Below, piece by piece: positions 46,671 through 61,527 of a stretch of DNA of 64,000 bases (within the stretch, counting starts at the first letter, position 1; each line of letters begins with the position of its first letter). The translations under genes and the position numbers were made by a program. The stretch is from the NCBI RefSeq assembly GCF_012034205.1, contig NZ_JAATEM010000002.1, positions 62,001 to 126,000 of the forward strand, written 5' to 3'. This DNA is from Streptomyces composti (GTDB lineage Bacteria; Actinomycetota; Actinomycetes; Streptomycetales; Streptomycetaceae). The notes under the pieces are model-generated. The model ran no database searches. It had not been told where the DNA came from and saw only the letters and a list, made by a program, of their open reading frames with translations.

Positions 46671-47174
46671 ATGACCACCCGCACGGCCGAGACCGGCATC
46701 CGTGAGTTGGAGCGCGCTTGGATGGAGCGGGCCGTCGAGCTGGCCACCGAGAGCGTGGCCAGGGGTGGCGGACCCTTCGGCGCGCTGATCGCCAAGGACG
46801 GCGAGGTCGTCGCACTCGGCAACAACCAGGTCACCGCCGGCCTCGACCCCACGGCTCACGCCGAGGTCAGCGCCATCCGCGCCGCCTGCCAGAAGCTCGG
46901 CACCTTCAGCCTGGCGGGCTGCACCCTGGTGACCTCCTGCGAGCCCTGCCCGATGTGCCTGTCCTCGTCCCTGTGGGCCCGTGTCGACCGGATCATCTAC
47001 GCCGCCGACCGGCACGACGCGGCCGTGGCCGGCTTCGACGACCGCAAGTTCTACGACCTGTTCGAGAAGCGCCCCCAGGAGGCCTGGCCCGTGGAGGTCG
47101 TGCACCTCGACCTGCCGAACCGCACCCAGCCGTTCGACGCCTGGATCGCCAAGTCGGACCGCATCGCCTACTGA
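46671..47174 (+). CDS. nucleoside/guanine deaminase (CDA fold)
   Basis: This 167-residue zinc-dependent deaminase has the catalytic motif THAEVSAIRAAC (His and Glu) and the zinc cysteines CEPCPMC. The size and the C-terminal FYDLFEKRPQEAWPVEVVHLDLPNRTQPFDAWIAKSDRI resemble GuaD-type guanine deaminases rather than TadA. It would convert guanine to xanthine, the substrate of the xanthine dehydrogenase encoded next door. ATG 46671 follows AAGGAG. It converges on xdhC across a 25-bp hairpin. Confidence 0.9.
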   Translation: MTTRTAETGIRELERAWMERAVELATESVARGGGPFGALIAKDGEVVALGNNQVTAGLDPTAHAEVSAIRAACQKLGTFSLAGCTLVTSCEPCPMCLSSSLWARVDRIIYAADRHDAAVAGFDDRKFYDLFEKRPQEAWPVEVVHLDLPNRTQPFDAWIAKSDRIAY

Positions 47175-47189
47175 CGGGCGGCGTACGGG

Positions 47190-47244
47190 CGAACGGACGA
47201 AGGTGCCCCGCGCCGAGCCGGCGCGGGGCACCTTCGTCCGTTCG
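47190..47244. terminator. 25-bp bidirectional terminator hairpin
   Basis: The arms at 47190-47214 and 47220-47244 are perfectly complementary over 25 bp around a 5-nt loop. It lies between the convergent deaminase and xdhC genes, 15 nt after one stop and 8 nt before the other. It can terminate both. Confidence 0.92.
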
Positions 47245-47252
47245 TCCTCGTT

Positions 47253-48063
47253 TCAGCCCCTCTCGGACTCGAAGGTGCGCAGCAGGTCCGCCGCCACGCT
47301 CACGGCGATGGTCGCCGGTTCCTTGCCGCCGATGCCGGGCAGCCCGATCGGCGTCTTGATCCGGTCGATGGCCGCGTCGTCGTGCCCGCCCTCGGTGGCC
47401 AGCCGCTTGCGGAACCGCGCCCACTTGGCCGCCGAGCCGATCAGTCCGATCGAGCCGAGGTGGGGGGTGCGCAGCGCGGCGTCGCACAGGGCCGCGTCCT
47501 CGGCGTGGTCGTGCGTCATGATCAGCACATGGGTGCCGCGCGGCAGCTCCTCCAGCACCTCCTCCGGCAGCAGCGGAGTGTGGTGCACGTGCACCCGGGC
47601 CACCGAGTCGGCCAGCGCCGTCAGGCGTTCCGGGGCGAGGACCTCGGCCCGTGAGTCGACCAGATGCAGATCGAGGTCCTGACGGGCCAGGATCCGGGCC
47701 AGTTCCAGGCCGACGTGCCCCATCCCGAAGATCGCCACCGAACGCACCACCGGCAGCGGCTCGAGCAGGACCGAGACCGTGCCGCCGCAGCACTGCACAC
47801 CGTGCTGGTTGGTCACCTTGTCGTTCAGTGCGAAGTCCATCAGCTCCGGCTTCCGCTCGCCCGCGGCGATCATCTCCCGGGCCCGGTCGATCGCCACGGC
47901 CTCCACATTGCCGCCCCCGACGGAGCCCCAGGTCTCCCGCTCACCGACGACGAGCTTGGCGCCGGCGTCCCGAGGGGCGTGGCCGCGCACGGCCGCGACG
48001 GTCACGAGCACGCCGGGCTCCCGGCGTTCCCGCAACCGCGCGACCGCGGCGATCCACGTCATG

Positions 48064-48071
<8 letters not shown>
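47253..48071 (-). CDS. xdhC: XdhC-family molybdenum cofactor insertion chaperone
   Basis: This 272-residue protein has the XdhC/CoxI N-terminal motif (APRDAGAKLVVGERETWGSVGGGNVEAVAID) with the later cysteine pair QCCGGTVSVLLEP. A C-terminal Rossmann domain contains IFGMGHVGLELARIL and SIGLIGSAAKWARFRKRL. XdhC binds and sulfurates molybdopterin and delivers it to xanthine dehydrogenase. GTG 48071 overlaps the end of the large-subunit gene by 8 nt and has GGAAG upstream; ATG 48062 is an alternative. It is the last gene of the xdh operon. Confidence 0.93.
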
Positions 48072-53516
<5,445 letters not shown>

Positions 53517-53598
53517 CCGTCGCGACGGCGGCCGCCGGGCCGCAGACGACCACCGCACCGCCGCACCGCGCGGGCGGAGAAGTGAACGAGGAGACGCA

Positions 53599-54750
53599 GT
53601 GAGTGTCACGGCAGCCAAGGGATTCACGGCGGCGGGCATCGCCGCCGGGATCAAGGAGAACGGGAACCCGGACCTGGCCCTCGTGGTCAACAACGGTCCC
53701 CGCCGCGCCGCCGCCGGCGTCTTCACCTCCAACCGCGTCAAGGCGGCGCCCGTCCTGTGGTCCGAGCAGGTCCTCAAGAGCGGGCAGCTGACCGCCGTCG
53801 TCCTCAACTCCGGCGGCGCCAACGCCTGCACCGGCCCCAAGGGCTTCCAGGACACCCACGCCACCGCCGAGAAGGCCGCCGAGGTGCTGGGCGTCGGCGC
53901 CGGCGAGGTCGCCGTCTGCTCCACCGGCCTCATCGGTGTCCTGCTCCCCATGGACAAGCTGCTGCCCGGCGTCGAGACCGCCGCCGCCCAGCTGTCCGAG
54001 CACGGCGGCGAGAAGGCCGCCATCGCCATCAAGACCACGGACACCGTGCACAAGACGTCCGTCGTCACCAGGGACGGCTGGACCGTCGGCGGCATGGCCA
54101 AGGGCGCGGGCATGCTCGCCCCCGGCCTCGCCACCATGCTGGTCGTCCTCACCACCGACGCCGACGTGGACAGCGAGACCCTGGACAAGGCTCTGCGCGC
54201 CGCCACCCGGGTCACCTTCGACCGCGTCGACTCCGACGGCTGCATGTCCACCAACGACACCGTGCTGCTGCTCGCCTCCGGCGCCGCCGGAGTCACCCCC
54301 GGGTACGAGGAGTTCGCCGAGGCCGTGCGCGCCGTCTGCGACGACCTCGGGCAGCAGCTCGTCCGGGACGCCGAGGGCGCCAGCAAGGACATCAGGGTCG
54401 AGGTGATCAACGCCGCGACCGAGGACGACGCCGTCGAGGTGGGCCGCTCCATCGCCCGCAACAACCTCCTCAAGTGCGCCCTGCACGGCGAGGACCCCAA
54501 CTGGGGCCGCGTCCTCTCCGCGATCGGCACCACCAGCGCCGCCTTCGAACCGGACCGCCTCAACGTCGCCATCAACGGCGTCTGGGTGTGCAAGAACGGC
54601 AGCGTCGGCGAGGACCGCGAGAAGGTCGACATGCGCTACCGCGAGGTGCACATCGTCGCCGACCTCGCCGCCGGCGACGAGACCGCCACCATCTGGACCA
54701 ACGACCTCACCGCCGACTACGTCCACGAGAACAGCGCCTACTCCTCATGA
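53599..54750 (+). CDS. argJ: bifunctional ornithine acetyltransferase/N-acetylglutamate synthase
   Basis: This 383-residue precursor cleaves itself at Thr179 in [14 protein letters not shown], and the new N-terminal Thr becomes the nucleophile. It transfers the acetyl group from acetylornithine to glutamate, recycling the acetyl group in the cyclic arginine pathway. Further family motifs are [13 protein letters not shown] and [26 protein letters not shown] 53599 follows GAGGAGA. The stop overlaps argB by 4 nt. Confidence 0.96.
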   Translation: MSVTAAKGFTAAGIAAGIKENGNPDLALVVNNGPRRAAAGVFTSNRVKAAPVLWSEQVLKSGQLTAVVLNSGGANACTGPKGFQDTHATAEKAAEVLGVGAGEVAVCSTGLIGVLLPMDKLLPGVETAAAQLSEHGGEKAAIAIKTTDTVHKTSVVTRDGWTVGGMAKGAGMLAPGLATMLVVLTTDADVDSETLDKALRAATRVTFDRVDSDGCMSTNDTVLLLASGAAGVTPGYEEFAEAVRAVCDDLGQQLVRDAEGASKDIRVEVINAATEDDAVEVGRSIARNNLLKCALHGEDPNWGRVLSAIGTTSAAFEPDRLNVAINGVWVCKNGSVGEDREKVDMRYREVHIVADLAAGDETATIWTNDLTADYVHENSAYSS

Positions 54751-55658
54751 CCCATCCCACGCGGAAGCACACCGCCCTCCCCAAAGCGCAGATCCTCATC
54801 GAGGCGCTGCCCTGGCTGGTCCGGCACAACGGCAAGACCGTCGTCATCAAGTTCGGCGGCAACGCCATGGTCGACGACGAACTCAAGGCCGCCTTCGCCC
54901 AGGACGTGGTGTTCCTGCACCACGCCGGACTCAAGCCCGTCGTCGTGCACGGCGGCGGGCCGCAGATCAGCGCCGCCCTCGACAAGCACGGCATCGTCAG
55001 CGAGTTCAAGGCCGGCCTCAGGGTCACCACCGAGGACGCCATGGACGTCGTGCGCATGGTGCTCGCCGGGCAGGTGCAGCGCGAACTCGTCGGACTGCTC
55101 AACCGGCACGGGCCGCTGGCCGTCGGCCTGACCGGCGAGGACGCCCACACCATCACGGCCACCAAACACCGGCCCGAGATCGACGGCGAGACCGTCGACA
55201 TCGGCCGGGTCGGCGAGATCACCGCCATCGACACCGGCGCGATCGAGGCGCTGCTCGCCGACGGCCGCATCCCGGTCGTCTCCTCGATCGCCCGCTCCCA
55301 GGACGACCACCATGTCTACAACGTCAATGCTGATACGGCGGCTGCGGCACTCGCTGCTGCGCTGGGCGCCGAGACCCTCATGGTCCTCACCGACGTCGAG
55401 GGCCTCTACGAGGACTGGCCCGACTCGGACGAGGTGATCAGCCGGCTCACCGCGTCCCAGCTCGAGAAGCTGCTGCCGGAGCTGTCCTCGGGCATGGTGC
55501 CCAAGATGGAGGGCTGCCTGCACGCCGTGCGCAACGGCGTCAACACCGCCCGCGTCATCGACGGCCGGGTCCAGCACTCGATCCTGCTGGAGATCTTCAC
55601 CGACGAAGGCATCGGCACGATGGTCGTGCCCGACGAGGACCCGGAGGGGGAGTCATGA
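54747..55658 (+). CDS. argB: N-acetylglutamate kinase
   Basis: This 303-residue amino acid kinase has KFGGNAMVD near residue 36, [11 protein letters not shown] and [10 protein letters not shown]. Substrate-site motifs are [16 protein letters not shown] and [16 protein letters not shown]. It phosphorylates N-acetylglutamate and is normally feedback-inhibited by arginine; the N-terminal helix preceding the core fits the hexameric, arginine-sensitive form. It overlaps argJ (ATGA) and argD (ATGA) at its ends, so the three are co-translated. Confidence 0.96.
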   Translation: MTHPTRKHTALPKAQILIEALPWLVRHNGKTVVIKFGGNAMVDDELKAAFAQDVVFLHHAGLKPVVVHGGGPQISAALDKHGIVSEFKAGLRVTTEDAMDVVRMVLAGQVQRELVGLLNRHGPLAVGLTGEDAHTITATKHRPEIDGETVDIGRVGEITAIDTGAIEALLADGRIPVVSSIARSQDDHHVYNVNADTAAAALAAALGAETLMVLTDVEGLYEDWPDSDEVISRLTASQLEKLLPELSSGMVPKMEGCLHAVRNGVNTARVIDGRVQHSILLEIFTDEGIGTMVVPDEDPEGES

Positions 55659-56851
55659 GCAACCAGGAGCTCACCGAGCGGTGGCAGGGCGCGCTCATGA
55701 ACAATTACGGCACCCCGCGCCTGCCCCTGGTGCGCGGCGCCGGCGCCACGGTGCGGGACGCCGACGGCAAGGAGTACACCGACTACGTCGGCGGTATCGC
55801 CGTCAACGCCCTGGGACACGCCCATCCGGCCGTCGTGGAGGCGGTGAGCCGGCAGATCGCCACCCTCGGCCACGTCTCGAACCTCTTCGTCGCCGAACCC
55901 CCGGTCGCCCTCGCCGAGCGGCTGCTCGAACTCTTCGGCCGCGACGGCAAGGTCTTCTTCTGCAACTCCGGCGCCGAGGCCAACGAGGCCGCCTCCAAGA
56001 TCGGCCGGCTCACCGGGCGCACCCACATGGTCGCCACCGACGGCGGTTTCCACGGCCGCACCATGGGCGCCCTGGCTCTCACCGGCCAGCCCGCCAAGCA
56101 GGACCCGTTCCGGCCGCTGCCCGGCGACGTCACCCACGTCCCCTACGGTGACGCCCAGGCGCTGGCCGCCGCGGTCACCGAGGACACCGCGCTGGTGATC
56201 ATCGAGCCGATCCAGGGCGAGAACGGAGTGGTGGTCCCGCCGCCCGGCTACCTCAAGGCGGCACGGGCGATCACCGCCGCCACCGGTGCCCTGCTGGTCC
56301 TCGACGAGGTGCAGACCGGCGTCGGCCGCACCGGGCACTGGTTCGCGTACCAGGCCCACGAGGGCGTCCTGCCCGACGTGGTGACCCTGGCCAAGGGCCT
56401 GGGCGGCGGACTGCCGCTCGGCGCCACCGTCGCCTTCGGCCGCGCCGCCGACCTGCTGGCGCCCGGCCAGCACGGCACCACCTTCGGCGGCAATCCCGTC
56501 GCCTGCGCCGCCGGGCTCGCCGTGCTGGACACCATCGCGAGCGAGGGCCTGCTGGACAACGTCAAGCGGCAGAGCGAGCGGCTGCGGAGCGGCATCGAGG
56601 CCCTGAACCATTCTTTGATCGCCCATGTCCGGGGCGCGGGACTCCTCCTGGGTATCGTGCTCACCGAGCCGCTCGCACCGAAGGTGCAGCAGGCGGCTCA
56701 GGACGCCGGTTTCCTGGTGAACGCGCCCGCCCCCGATGTCGTACGGCTGATGCCGCCGCTGAACCTCGGCGACGACGAGGTGGACGCGCTGCTCCGGGCG
56801 CTGCCCGGCATCCTCGACACCGCACAAGGGGACGGACGATCCGGAGAATGA
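55655..56851 (+). CDS. argD: acetylornithine aminotransferase
   Basis: This 398-residue PLP-dependent class III aminotransferase has the PLP Lys in [16 protein letters not shown], the phosphate-binding [15 protein letters not shown], and the Asp of [13 protein letters not shown]. It converts N-acetylglutamate semialdehyde to acetylornithine and may also act on succinyl-diaminopimelate. ATG 55655 lies in a 4-nt overlap with argB and follows GGAGGGGG. argR begins 7 nt after the stop. Confidence 0.96.
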   Translation: MSNQELTERWQGALMNNYGTPRLPLVRGAGATVRDADGKEYTDYVGGIAVNALGHAHPAVVEAVSRQIATLGHVSNLFVAEPPVALAERLLELFGRDGKVFFCNSGAEANEAASKIGRLTGRTHMVATDGGFHGRTMGALALTGQPAKQDPFRPLPGDVTHVPYGDAQALAAAVTEDTALVIIEPIQGENGVVVPPPGYLKAARAITAATGALLVLDEVQTGVGRTGHWFAYQAHEGVLPDVVTLAKGLGGGLPLGATVAFGRAADLLAPGQHGTTFGGNPVACAAGLAVLDTIASEGLLDNVKRQSERLRSGIEALNHSLIAHVRGAGLLLGIVLTEPLAPKVQQAAQDAGFLVNAPAPDVVRLMPPLNLGDDEVDALLRALPGILDTAQGDGRSGE

Positions 56852-56858
56852 GACGACG

Positions 56859-57407
56859 ATGAGCCAGGCGCCGCAGGACCGGGGACCGGGCGGGAACGCC
56901 GGTCCCGCCGTGCCGCAGACCCGCACCGCACGCCACCGCCGGATCGTGGACATCCTCAACCGGCAGCCGGTGCGGTCGCAGAGCCAGCTGGCGAAGCTGC
57001 TCGCCGACGACGGTCTGAGCGTCACCCAGGCGACGCTCTCCCGCGACCTGGACGAGCTGAACGCGGTGAAGATCCGCAACACCGACGGCGACCTGATCTA
57101 CGCGGTGCCGAGCGAGGGCGGCTTCCGCACCCCGCGTGCGCCGCTGGGGGAGTCGGCCAAGGAGGAGCGGATGCGGCGCCTGTCGCAGGAGCTGCTGATC
57201 TCCGCGGAGGCCTCGGCCAACCTCGTCGTCCTGCGCACCCCGCCCGGCGCCGCACAGTTCCTGGCCTCGGCGATCGACCAGGCCGAACTGCACGACATCC
57301 TGGGCACCATCGCCGGCGACGACACGGTGCTGCTCATCAGCCGCGACCCCAAGGGCGGACAGGCCCTGGCCGACCACCTGCTGAGGCTGGCTCAGAACGG
57401 GCACTGA
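56859..57407 (+). CDS. argR: arginine repressor ArgR
   Basis: This 182-residue ArgR has an N-terminal winged HTH ([43 protein letters not shown]). The C-terminal oligomerisation/arginine-binding domain contains [12 protein letters not shown] with its paired Asp residues. The first 20 residues are an extra Gly/Pro-rich extension. ArgR hexamers with arginine bind ARG boxes, seen here upstream of argC and argG. It is the last gene of the operon, so it represses its own synthesis with the pathway. A terminator follows. Confidence 0.96.
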   Translation: MSQAPQDRGPGGNAGPAVPQTRTARHRRIVDILNRQPVRSQSQLAKLLADDGLSVTQATLSRDLDELNAVKIRNTDGDLIYAVPSEGGFRTPRAPLGESAKEERMRRLSQELLISAEASANLVVLRTPPGAAQFLASAIDQAELHDILGTIAGDDTVLLISRDPKGGQALADHLLRLAQNGH

Positions 57408-57477
57408 GACCGGGAGTCCCCCTACCGGCACCGCGGGGCCGGGAGCCGGCCAGGGCCCCGGACGAGGCAGGCAGGAC

Positions 57478-57508
57478 GCCGGGGGCCACCGATACGGCAG
57501 CCCCCGGC
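57478..57508. terminator. terminator between argR and apbE
   Basis: GCCGGGGGC and GCCCCCGGC form a perfect 9-bp stem with a 13-nt loop between the convergent argR and apbE genes. It could act in both directions. Confidence 0.7.
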
Positions 57509-57554
57509 TCCGCGCCCCTGAGGGCGCACGCGGCCCGGCCGTCCACCTCCCCGC

Positions 57555-58346
57555 TCAGCCGAGCCGCTCGGCCAGACCCCCCGTCCAGCGCACCTCGTCG
57601 CCCGCCGTGATCAGCAGGGCCTCCACGTCCGGCAGCGACTCCAGCCAGGCCAGACCCTCCCGCGACCCCATCGCGAAGGCCGCCGTGGCCCAGCAGTCCC
57701 CCCAGGTCAGCGACGGGGTCACCACCGTCACCGCCAGCAGGTCCGTGACCGCCGAGCGGCCGGTACGGGGATCGACGATGTGCGCGCCCCGCTCCGCCGT
57801 GCCCGAGGTCGCCACGGACAGTTGCTGCGCCCCCGCCGACGACACCACCGCCGCCAGCCCTCCGGGCCGCAGGGGGTCCGCCACCCCGACCCGCCAGGGC
57901 CGGTCCTCGCCGGGCGCGCCCAGCAGCTGCACATCGCCCCCGCCGTTGACGTTCACCCCGGTGGCGCCCGCCGCAGCGAGCAGACGCGCGGCCCGTTCCA
58001 CCGCCCAGCCCTTGACGATGCCGGTCGGATCCAGCCGCCCCTCGTAGCGCGGGCTGAACCAGCCGTCGCTCACCCGCTCCGCCTCCTCCGCCAGCTCCAG
58101 CACCTCGGCGACCTCCGGATCGCACTCGGCGACCGTCAGCTCGCCCCGCGCCAGCCGGGTCACCTGGCTGTCCTCGCGGTAGGTGCTGAACACCTCGTCG
58201 GCCCGGTGCAGCCCCGCCACCGCCTCCTCGAGCGCCGCCCGCACGGCATCCGGTTCCCCGCCGCGGACGTCGAAGGAGAAGACGGTCCCCATCGTCTCCA
58301 CCACCCGACGTTCCGCGGCGGGAGCCTCGGCCGCCCCGGTCACCAT
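57555..58346 (-). CDS. apbE: FAD:protein FMN transferase (ApbE)
   Basis: This 263-residue ApbE has the FAD-binding motifs METMGTVFSFDV-like near the start, SPRYEGRLDPTGIVKGWAVERAA, VNVNGGGDVQLLG and SVATSGTAERGAHIVDPRTG. It attaches FMN through a phosphoester bond to Thr or Ser in D-x-x-(S/T)-G-A-T motifs. The adjacent gene encodes a protein with two such motifs, an obvious substrate. No lipoprotein signal is seen, so it probably works before its target is exported, or the start is further upstream. ATG 58346 begins 1 nt after the FMN-protein stop. Last gene of a three-gene minus-strand operon. Confidence 0.93.
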   Translation of the reverse strand: MVTGAAEAPAAERRVVETMGTVFSFDVRGGEPDAVRAALEEAVAGLHRADEVFSTYREDSQVTRLARGELTVAECDPEVAEVLELAEEAERVSDGWFSPRYEGRLDPTGIVKGWAVERAARLLAAAGATGVNVNGGGDVQLLGAPGEDRPWRVGVADPLRPGGLAAVVSSAGAQQLSVATSGTAERGAHIVDPRTGRSAVTDLLAVTVVTPSLTWGDCWATAAFAMGSREGLAWLESLPDVEALLITAGDEVRWTGGLAERLG

Positions 58347-58347
58347 G

Positions 58348-58963
58348 TCAGCCCCTCGCCTTGTCGAGGGCGGACTGGAGGGACTTCTTGTACCCGGCGC
58401 TGGTGTAGGTGGCGCCGGAGACGGCGTCGATGTCGGCACTGCCCGCGGTGACCGCGGCCTGGTTGAGCTTGGGCACGGCGTCGGAGGTGACCTGGTCGCT
58501 CTGGCCGCCCTTGGGCGCCTGGACGGCTTCGGCTTTGGTGATCTTCCCGCCGGCGACGGTGATGCGGACCTGGACGGGTCCGTACTGGGTGTCGGCCACG
58601 TCCCCGGTGACGGTCTTCGCCTGCGCCTGCGCCTCGCCACCGCCGCCGCCCGCCGCGGACCTGGCCTTGTCGAGGGCCGACTGGAGCGACTTCTTGTAGC
58701 CGGTGCTGGTGTACGTCGCCCCGGACACCGCGTCGATGTCCGCGCTCTGCGCCTCGATCGCCGCCTGGTTGAGCTTCGGGACGGCGTCGGAGGTGACCTG
58801 GTCGCTCTGGCCGCCCTTGGGCGCCTGGATCGCCTCCGCCTTGGTGATCTTCCCGCCGCTGACGGTCAGCCGTACCTGCACCGGCCCGTACTGGGTGCGG
58901 GCCGCGTCCCCGGTGACCGTGCCGTCGCCGATCGGCTGCGAGCCGCCCTGCGGCGACTGCGCC
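58348..58963 (-). repeat. 306-bp tandem duplication encoding the FMN_bind domains
   Basis: The stretches encoding residues about 62-148 and 164-250 are highly similar at the DNA level (e.g. GGCGTCGGAGGTGACCTGGT occurs in both) with a 306-bp period. The proteins differ at few positions, so the duplication is recent or kept uniform by gene conversion. Confidence 0.8.
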
Positions 58964-59103
58964 GCCGCCGGCGGGGCCGCACCCCCTGCCGCCTCGGCGG
59001 CGCCCGGGTCCGAGGCCGGCTTCAGCGACAGCAGCAGCACGATCCCGGACACCGTTGCGGCGGTGGCGAGCACGGCACGCCGGACGGGGTGAGACTTCCT
59101 CAT
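58348..59103 (-). CDS. exported protein with two tandem FMN-binding (flavinylation) domains
   Basis: This 251-residue protein has an N-terminal signal or membrane anchor (residues 9-28), a Pro/Ala-rich linker, then two nearly identical FMN_bind domains (about 62-148 and 164-250). Each ends in DAVSGATYTS, with Thr130 and Thr232 as likely covalent FMN sites, and in YKKSLQSALDKAR. A 12-residue Gly-rich linker joins them. The repeat period is 102 residues (306 bp), pointing to a recent internal duplication. It probably relays single electrons outside the membrane, like the FMN domains of NqrC and RnfG. Genes for its flavin transferase and a membrane reductase flank it. Confidence 0.92.
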   Translation of the reverse strand: MRKSHPVRRAVLATAATVSGIVLLLSLKPASDPGAAEAAGGAAPPAAAQSPQGGSQPIGDGTVTGDAARTQYGPVQVRLTVSGGKITKAEAIQAPKGGQSDQVTSDAVPKLNQAAIEAQSADIDAVSGATYTSTGYKKSLQSALDKARSAAGGGGGEAQAQAKTVTGDVADTQYGPVQVRITVAGGKITKAEAVQAPKGGQSDQVTSDAVPKLNQAAVTAGSADIDAVSGATYTSAGYKKSLQSALDKARG

Positions 59104-59163
59104 CGCTTCTCGAGCTCCTGAACTGTGTCCTGATGGGGTGGGAGAACGTGGCAGGCCCGTCGC

Positions 59164-60546
59164 TCACATCTCGAACGACTCGTGGTGGATACGGCGTGCC
59201 GGGACACCCGCGCCGCGCAGCGCCTCGTACACCTGCTGGGCGAAGCCGGGCGGCCCGCACATGAACACGTCGTGCTTGTCGACGTCCGGGATCTTCCGCT
59301 TCAGGCTCTCCGCCGAGATGTCCGGCCGCTCCCCGTCGGGGCTGTTCACCGCGTACATCAGCCGCGCCCCGCGCTCATCGGCGATCTTGGCCAGCTCGTC
59401 CCAGAGGGCGAGGTCCTGCGTGCTGTTGGCCCGGTACAGCAGGGTGATGTCACCGGCGGCGCCCGGCAGGGTCTCGAACAGCGCCCGCATCGGGGTGATG
59501 CCGACCCCGCCCGCCACCAGCAGCACCTTGCCGCGGCTGCGCCGCTGTGCGGTCAGCGCGCCGTAGGGGCCCTCCGCCCACACCCGGGTGCCGGGCTCCA
59601 GCTCGCGCAGCCGGGAGCTGTGGTCGCCGATCGCCTTCACGGTGATCCGCAGCAGATCGGGGCGGGGCGCCGCCGACAGCGAGTACGGGTGGGAGCTGAA
59701 CCGCATCCCCGGCGCCAGGAAGCGCCAGCGGAAGAACTGCCCGGCCTCGGCGCCGATCCGGTGCAGCCGGCGCCCGCGGATCAGCACCGACACGATGCCC
59801 GGGGTCTCCTCGATGACCGCCTCGACCCGCATCCGGTGCCGCAGGTTCAGCCGGATCGGGGTGAGGATCCGGTACCACAGCACCATCGCGGTCACCCCGC
59901 CGTACAGCCCGTACCAGAAGGTCTTCGCGGACGGCTCGACGGCGAACTCGTTGCCGGTGGTGATCTGGTGCCAGAACGTCAGATACACCGCCGCGTAGGT
60001 CAGCAGGTGCACGTGGTACCAGCCGTCGTACGGCAGCCTCCGCCGGATCGCGCCGACGGAGATGAACGCGATCACGAGGAGCAGACCGGTGCCGATGGCG
60101 GCCTTGCCCATGTCGGGCAGGGTGTTGATGGAGGTGACGGTCTGGTCGACGATGTCGCCGAGGGACTTGCCCGCCTGGAGCGCGTAACCCCACATGGTGA
60201 GGAAGACATGCGCGATGACCAGGCTGACGGTGTAGCGGCCGCTCATCGCGTGCCAGCGGGCGACCCGGTCCGAACCCACCCGGCGTTCCAGAGCGGGCAC
60301 CCGGGCCATCTGCAGCACCACCAGCGCCATCAGATAGCCGGCGAGCAGGCCGGTGATCCGGCCCGCGGCGACGATCTTCCCCGTGGTGTCCGCGATGGAC
60401 GGGGTGTTGCTCCACCACAACCACAGCACGGCCACCGCGCCCGCACCCACGGCGAGCAGCAGCGGGACGGCAGGGGAGCGGCGCGGACGGATGCGGCGCA
60501 TCGTCTGGCGGCGGGCGGCGCGGCCGCCGGCGAGCGTGGTGGTCAC
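59164..60546 (-). CDS. ferric reductase-like transmembrane flavocytochrome
   Basis: This 460-residue protein has six membrane helices with paired His residues suited to two b hemes (RWHAMSGRY, VIAHVFLTMWGY, YHVHLLTY, TFWHQI). A ferredoxin reductase-like module follows: FAD motif RFSSHPYSLSAAP, NAD(P) motif AGGVGITPMRALFE and the end FMCGPPGFAQQV. It resembles NOX/FRE proteins that move electrons from cytosolic NAD(P)H across the membrane. GTG 60546 has GGAGG upstream. It is first in the operon with the FMN-bind protein and ApbE, which suggests it reduces that flavoprotein. The final acceptor is unknown. Confidence 0.92.
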   Translation of the reverse strand: MTTTLAGGRAARRQTMRRIRPRRSPAVPLLLAVGAGAVAVLWLWWSNTPSIADTTGKIVAAGRITGLLAGYLMALVVLQMARVPALERRVGSDRVARWHAMSGRYTVSLVIAHVFLTMWGYALQAGKSLGDIVDQTVTSINTLPDMGKAAIGTGLLLVIAFISVGAIRRRLPYDGWYHVHLLTYAAVYLTFWHQITTGNEFAVEPSAKTFWYGLYGGVTAMVLWYRILTPIRLNLRHRMRVEAVIEETPGIVSVLIRGRRLHRIGAEAGQFFRWRFLAPGMRFSSHPYSLSAAPRPDLLRITVKAIGDHSSRLRELEPGTRVWAEGPYGALTAQRRSRGKVLLVAGGVGITPMRALFETLPGAAGDITLLYRANSTQDLALWDELAKIADERGARLMYAVNSPDGERPDISAESLKRKIPDVDKHDVFMCGPPGFAQQVYEALRGAGVPARRIHHESFEM

Positions 60547-60644
60547 GGTGCCTCCGTGGGGACTTGACCCTTGGCCCACAGATACGTGCCGTGACGCCCG
60601 AGTGTTCAGACGTGATCGAGGTACCGCTGAGCTGCGTCCCCGGT

Positions 60645-61349
60645 TCAGTACCGGGTGATCGCCGTTCGGCCCGATGCGGTGCCGATCGCGACATGCGGGG
60701 CGCGTGCGGGGTCGGCCCAGCGCAGAATCCGGCGCATCGCGTCCCCGGGCACCGACACGCATCCCGCAGTCGCCCCGCGCCCGTTCACGTGGAGGAAGAT
60801 GCCGGCGCCGCGGCCGCGCACCGGACGGTGGTAGTTGAAGGCGACGACCAGGGCGTGGGCGTACTGGGTGCGATAGGTGATCAGATGCTCGGCCTCGGCG
60901 GCCCGGCAGTCCGCCGCGCGCGGCTCGGTCCAGCGGTTGTAGTGCCGTGACCGGACGTCCTGGCACCACCAGGAGTCCGCCCGCACGGGCCGGTAGCGGT
61001 ACCGGGTCCCGCGCGGTGCCGCCTCGGTGCCGAAGGCGTACGGCAGCCCGTACAGCCCGGTCGGTGTGGTGCTCGTGCCCTGCCGTCGCGCGGCGCCCTC
61101 CACCAGTCCGTTCGCCCCGAAGCGGGCCGGTGCGGAGCCGGCCGCCACCCAGTGTCCGCCCCTGCGGTCCCACCAGGTGACGGTGCCCTTCGTCGAGCCG
61201 GCCTCCGGCGCCACCGCGGTGATCAGCTGCGAGCCGCCGCCGGTGTCGGCCATCCGGTCGGGCAGCGGCGCGGACGGCCGCGCGGCCCCGAGCGCGAGCA
61301 GCGACAGCGGGGCGAGCGCGGCGGCGAGAAGGCGGGGTCCGGGGCGCAT
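60645..61349 (-). CDS. secreted L,D-transpeptidase-like (YkuD) protein
   Basis: This 234-residue exported protein has a signal peptide (residues 1-23, ALGAARPSA). The YkuD active-site pattern is [17 protein letters not shown], with the His-x-x-G and Cys nucleophile. Such enzymes make or attach 3-3 peptidoglycan cross-links; some small actinobacterial members lack proof of activity. It starts at ATG 61349 and ends 98 nt upstream of the flavocytochrome gene. It could be co-transcribed with the flavin cassette, but the gap allows a separate promoter. Confidence 0.88.
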   Translation of the reverse strand: MRPGPRLLAAALAPLSLLALGAARPSAPLPDRMADTGGGSQLITAVAPEAGSTKGTVTWWDRRGGHWVAAGSAPARFGANGLVEGAARRQGTSTTPTGLYGLPYAFGTEAAPRGTRYRYRPVRADSWWCQDVRSRHYNRWTEPRAADCRAAEAEHLITYRTQYAHALVVAFNYHRPVRGRGAGIFLHVNGRGATAGCVSVPGDAMRRILRWADPARAPHVAIGTASGRTAITRY

Positions 61350-61462
61350 GGCTCAGACCGTAGACGGCGGCACCGGCGGCGGCAGCCCTGGCTGGTCCGG
61401 CCGGGTTCGCCCAGGTCCGTCCGGGTATCCGCCCAGGTCCGTCGGGGGCTCCCGGGGGGCGA

Positions 61463-61511
61463 TTGACGAATCATGCGGACTCCTGCATACTCATGCATGT
61501 CAGCGAATGCA
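61463..61511 (+). promoter_or_regulatory. argG promoter overlapping two ARG boxes
   Basis: TTGACG (61463-61468), 17 nt, CATACT (61486-61491) form a good promoter. TGCGGACTCCTGCATA (61474-61489) and ATGCATGTCAGCGAATGCA (61493-61511) are TGCAT-type ARG boxes. One covers the -10 and the other the start region. ArgR repression is strongly implied. Confidence 0.85.
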
Positions 61512-61527
61512 CTGTGAGGAGAACCCC

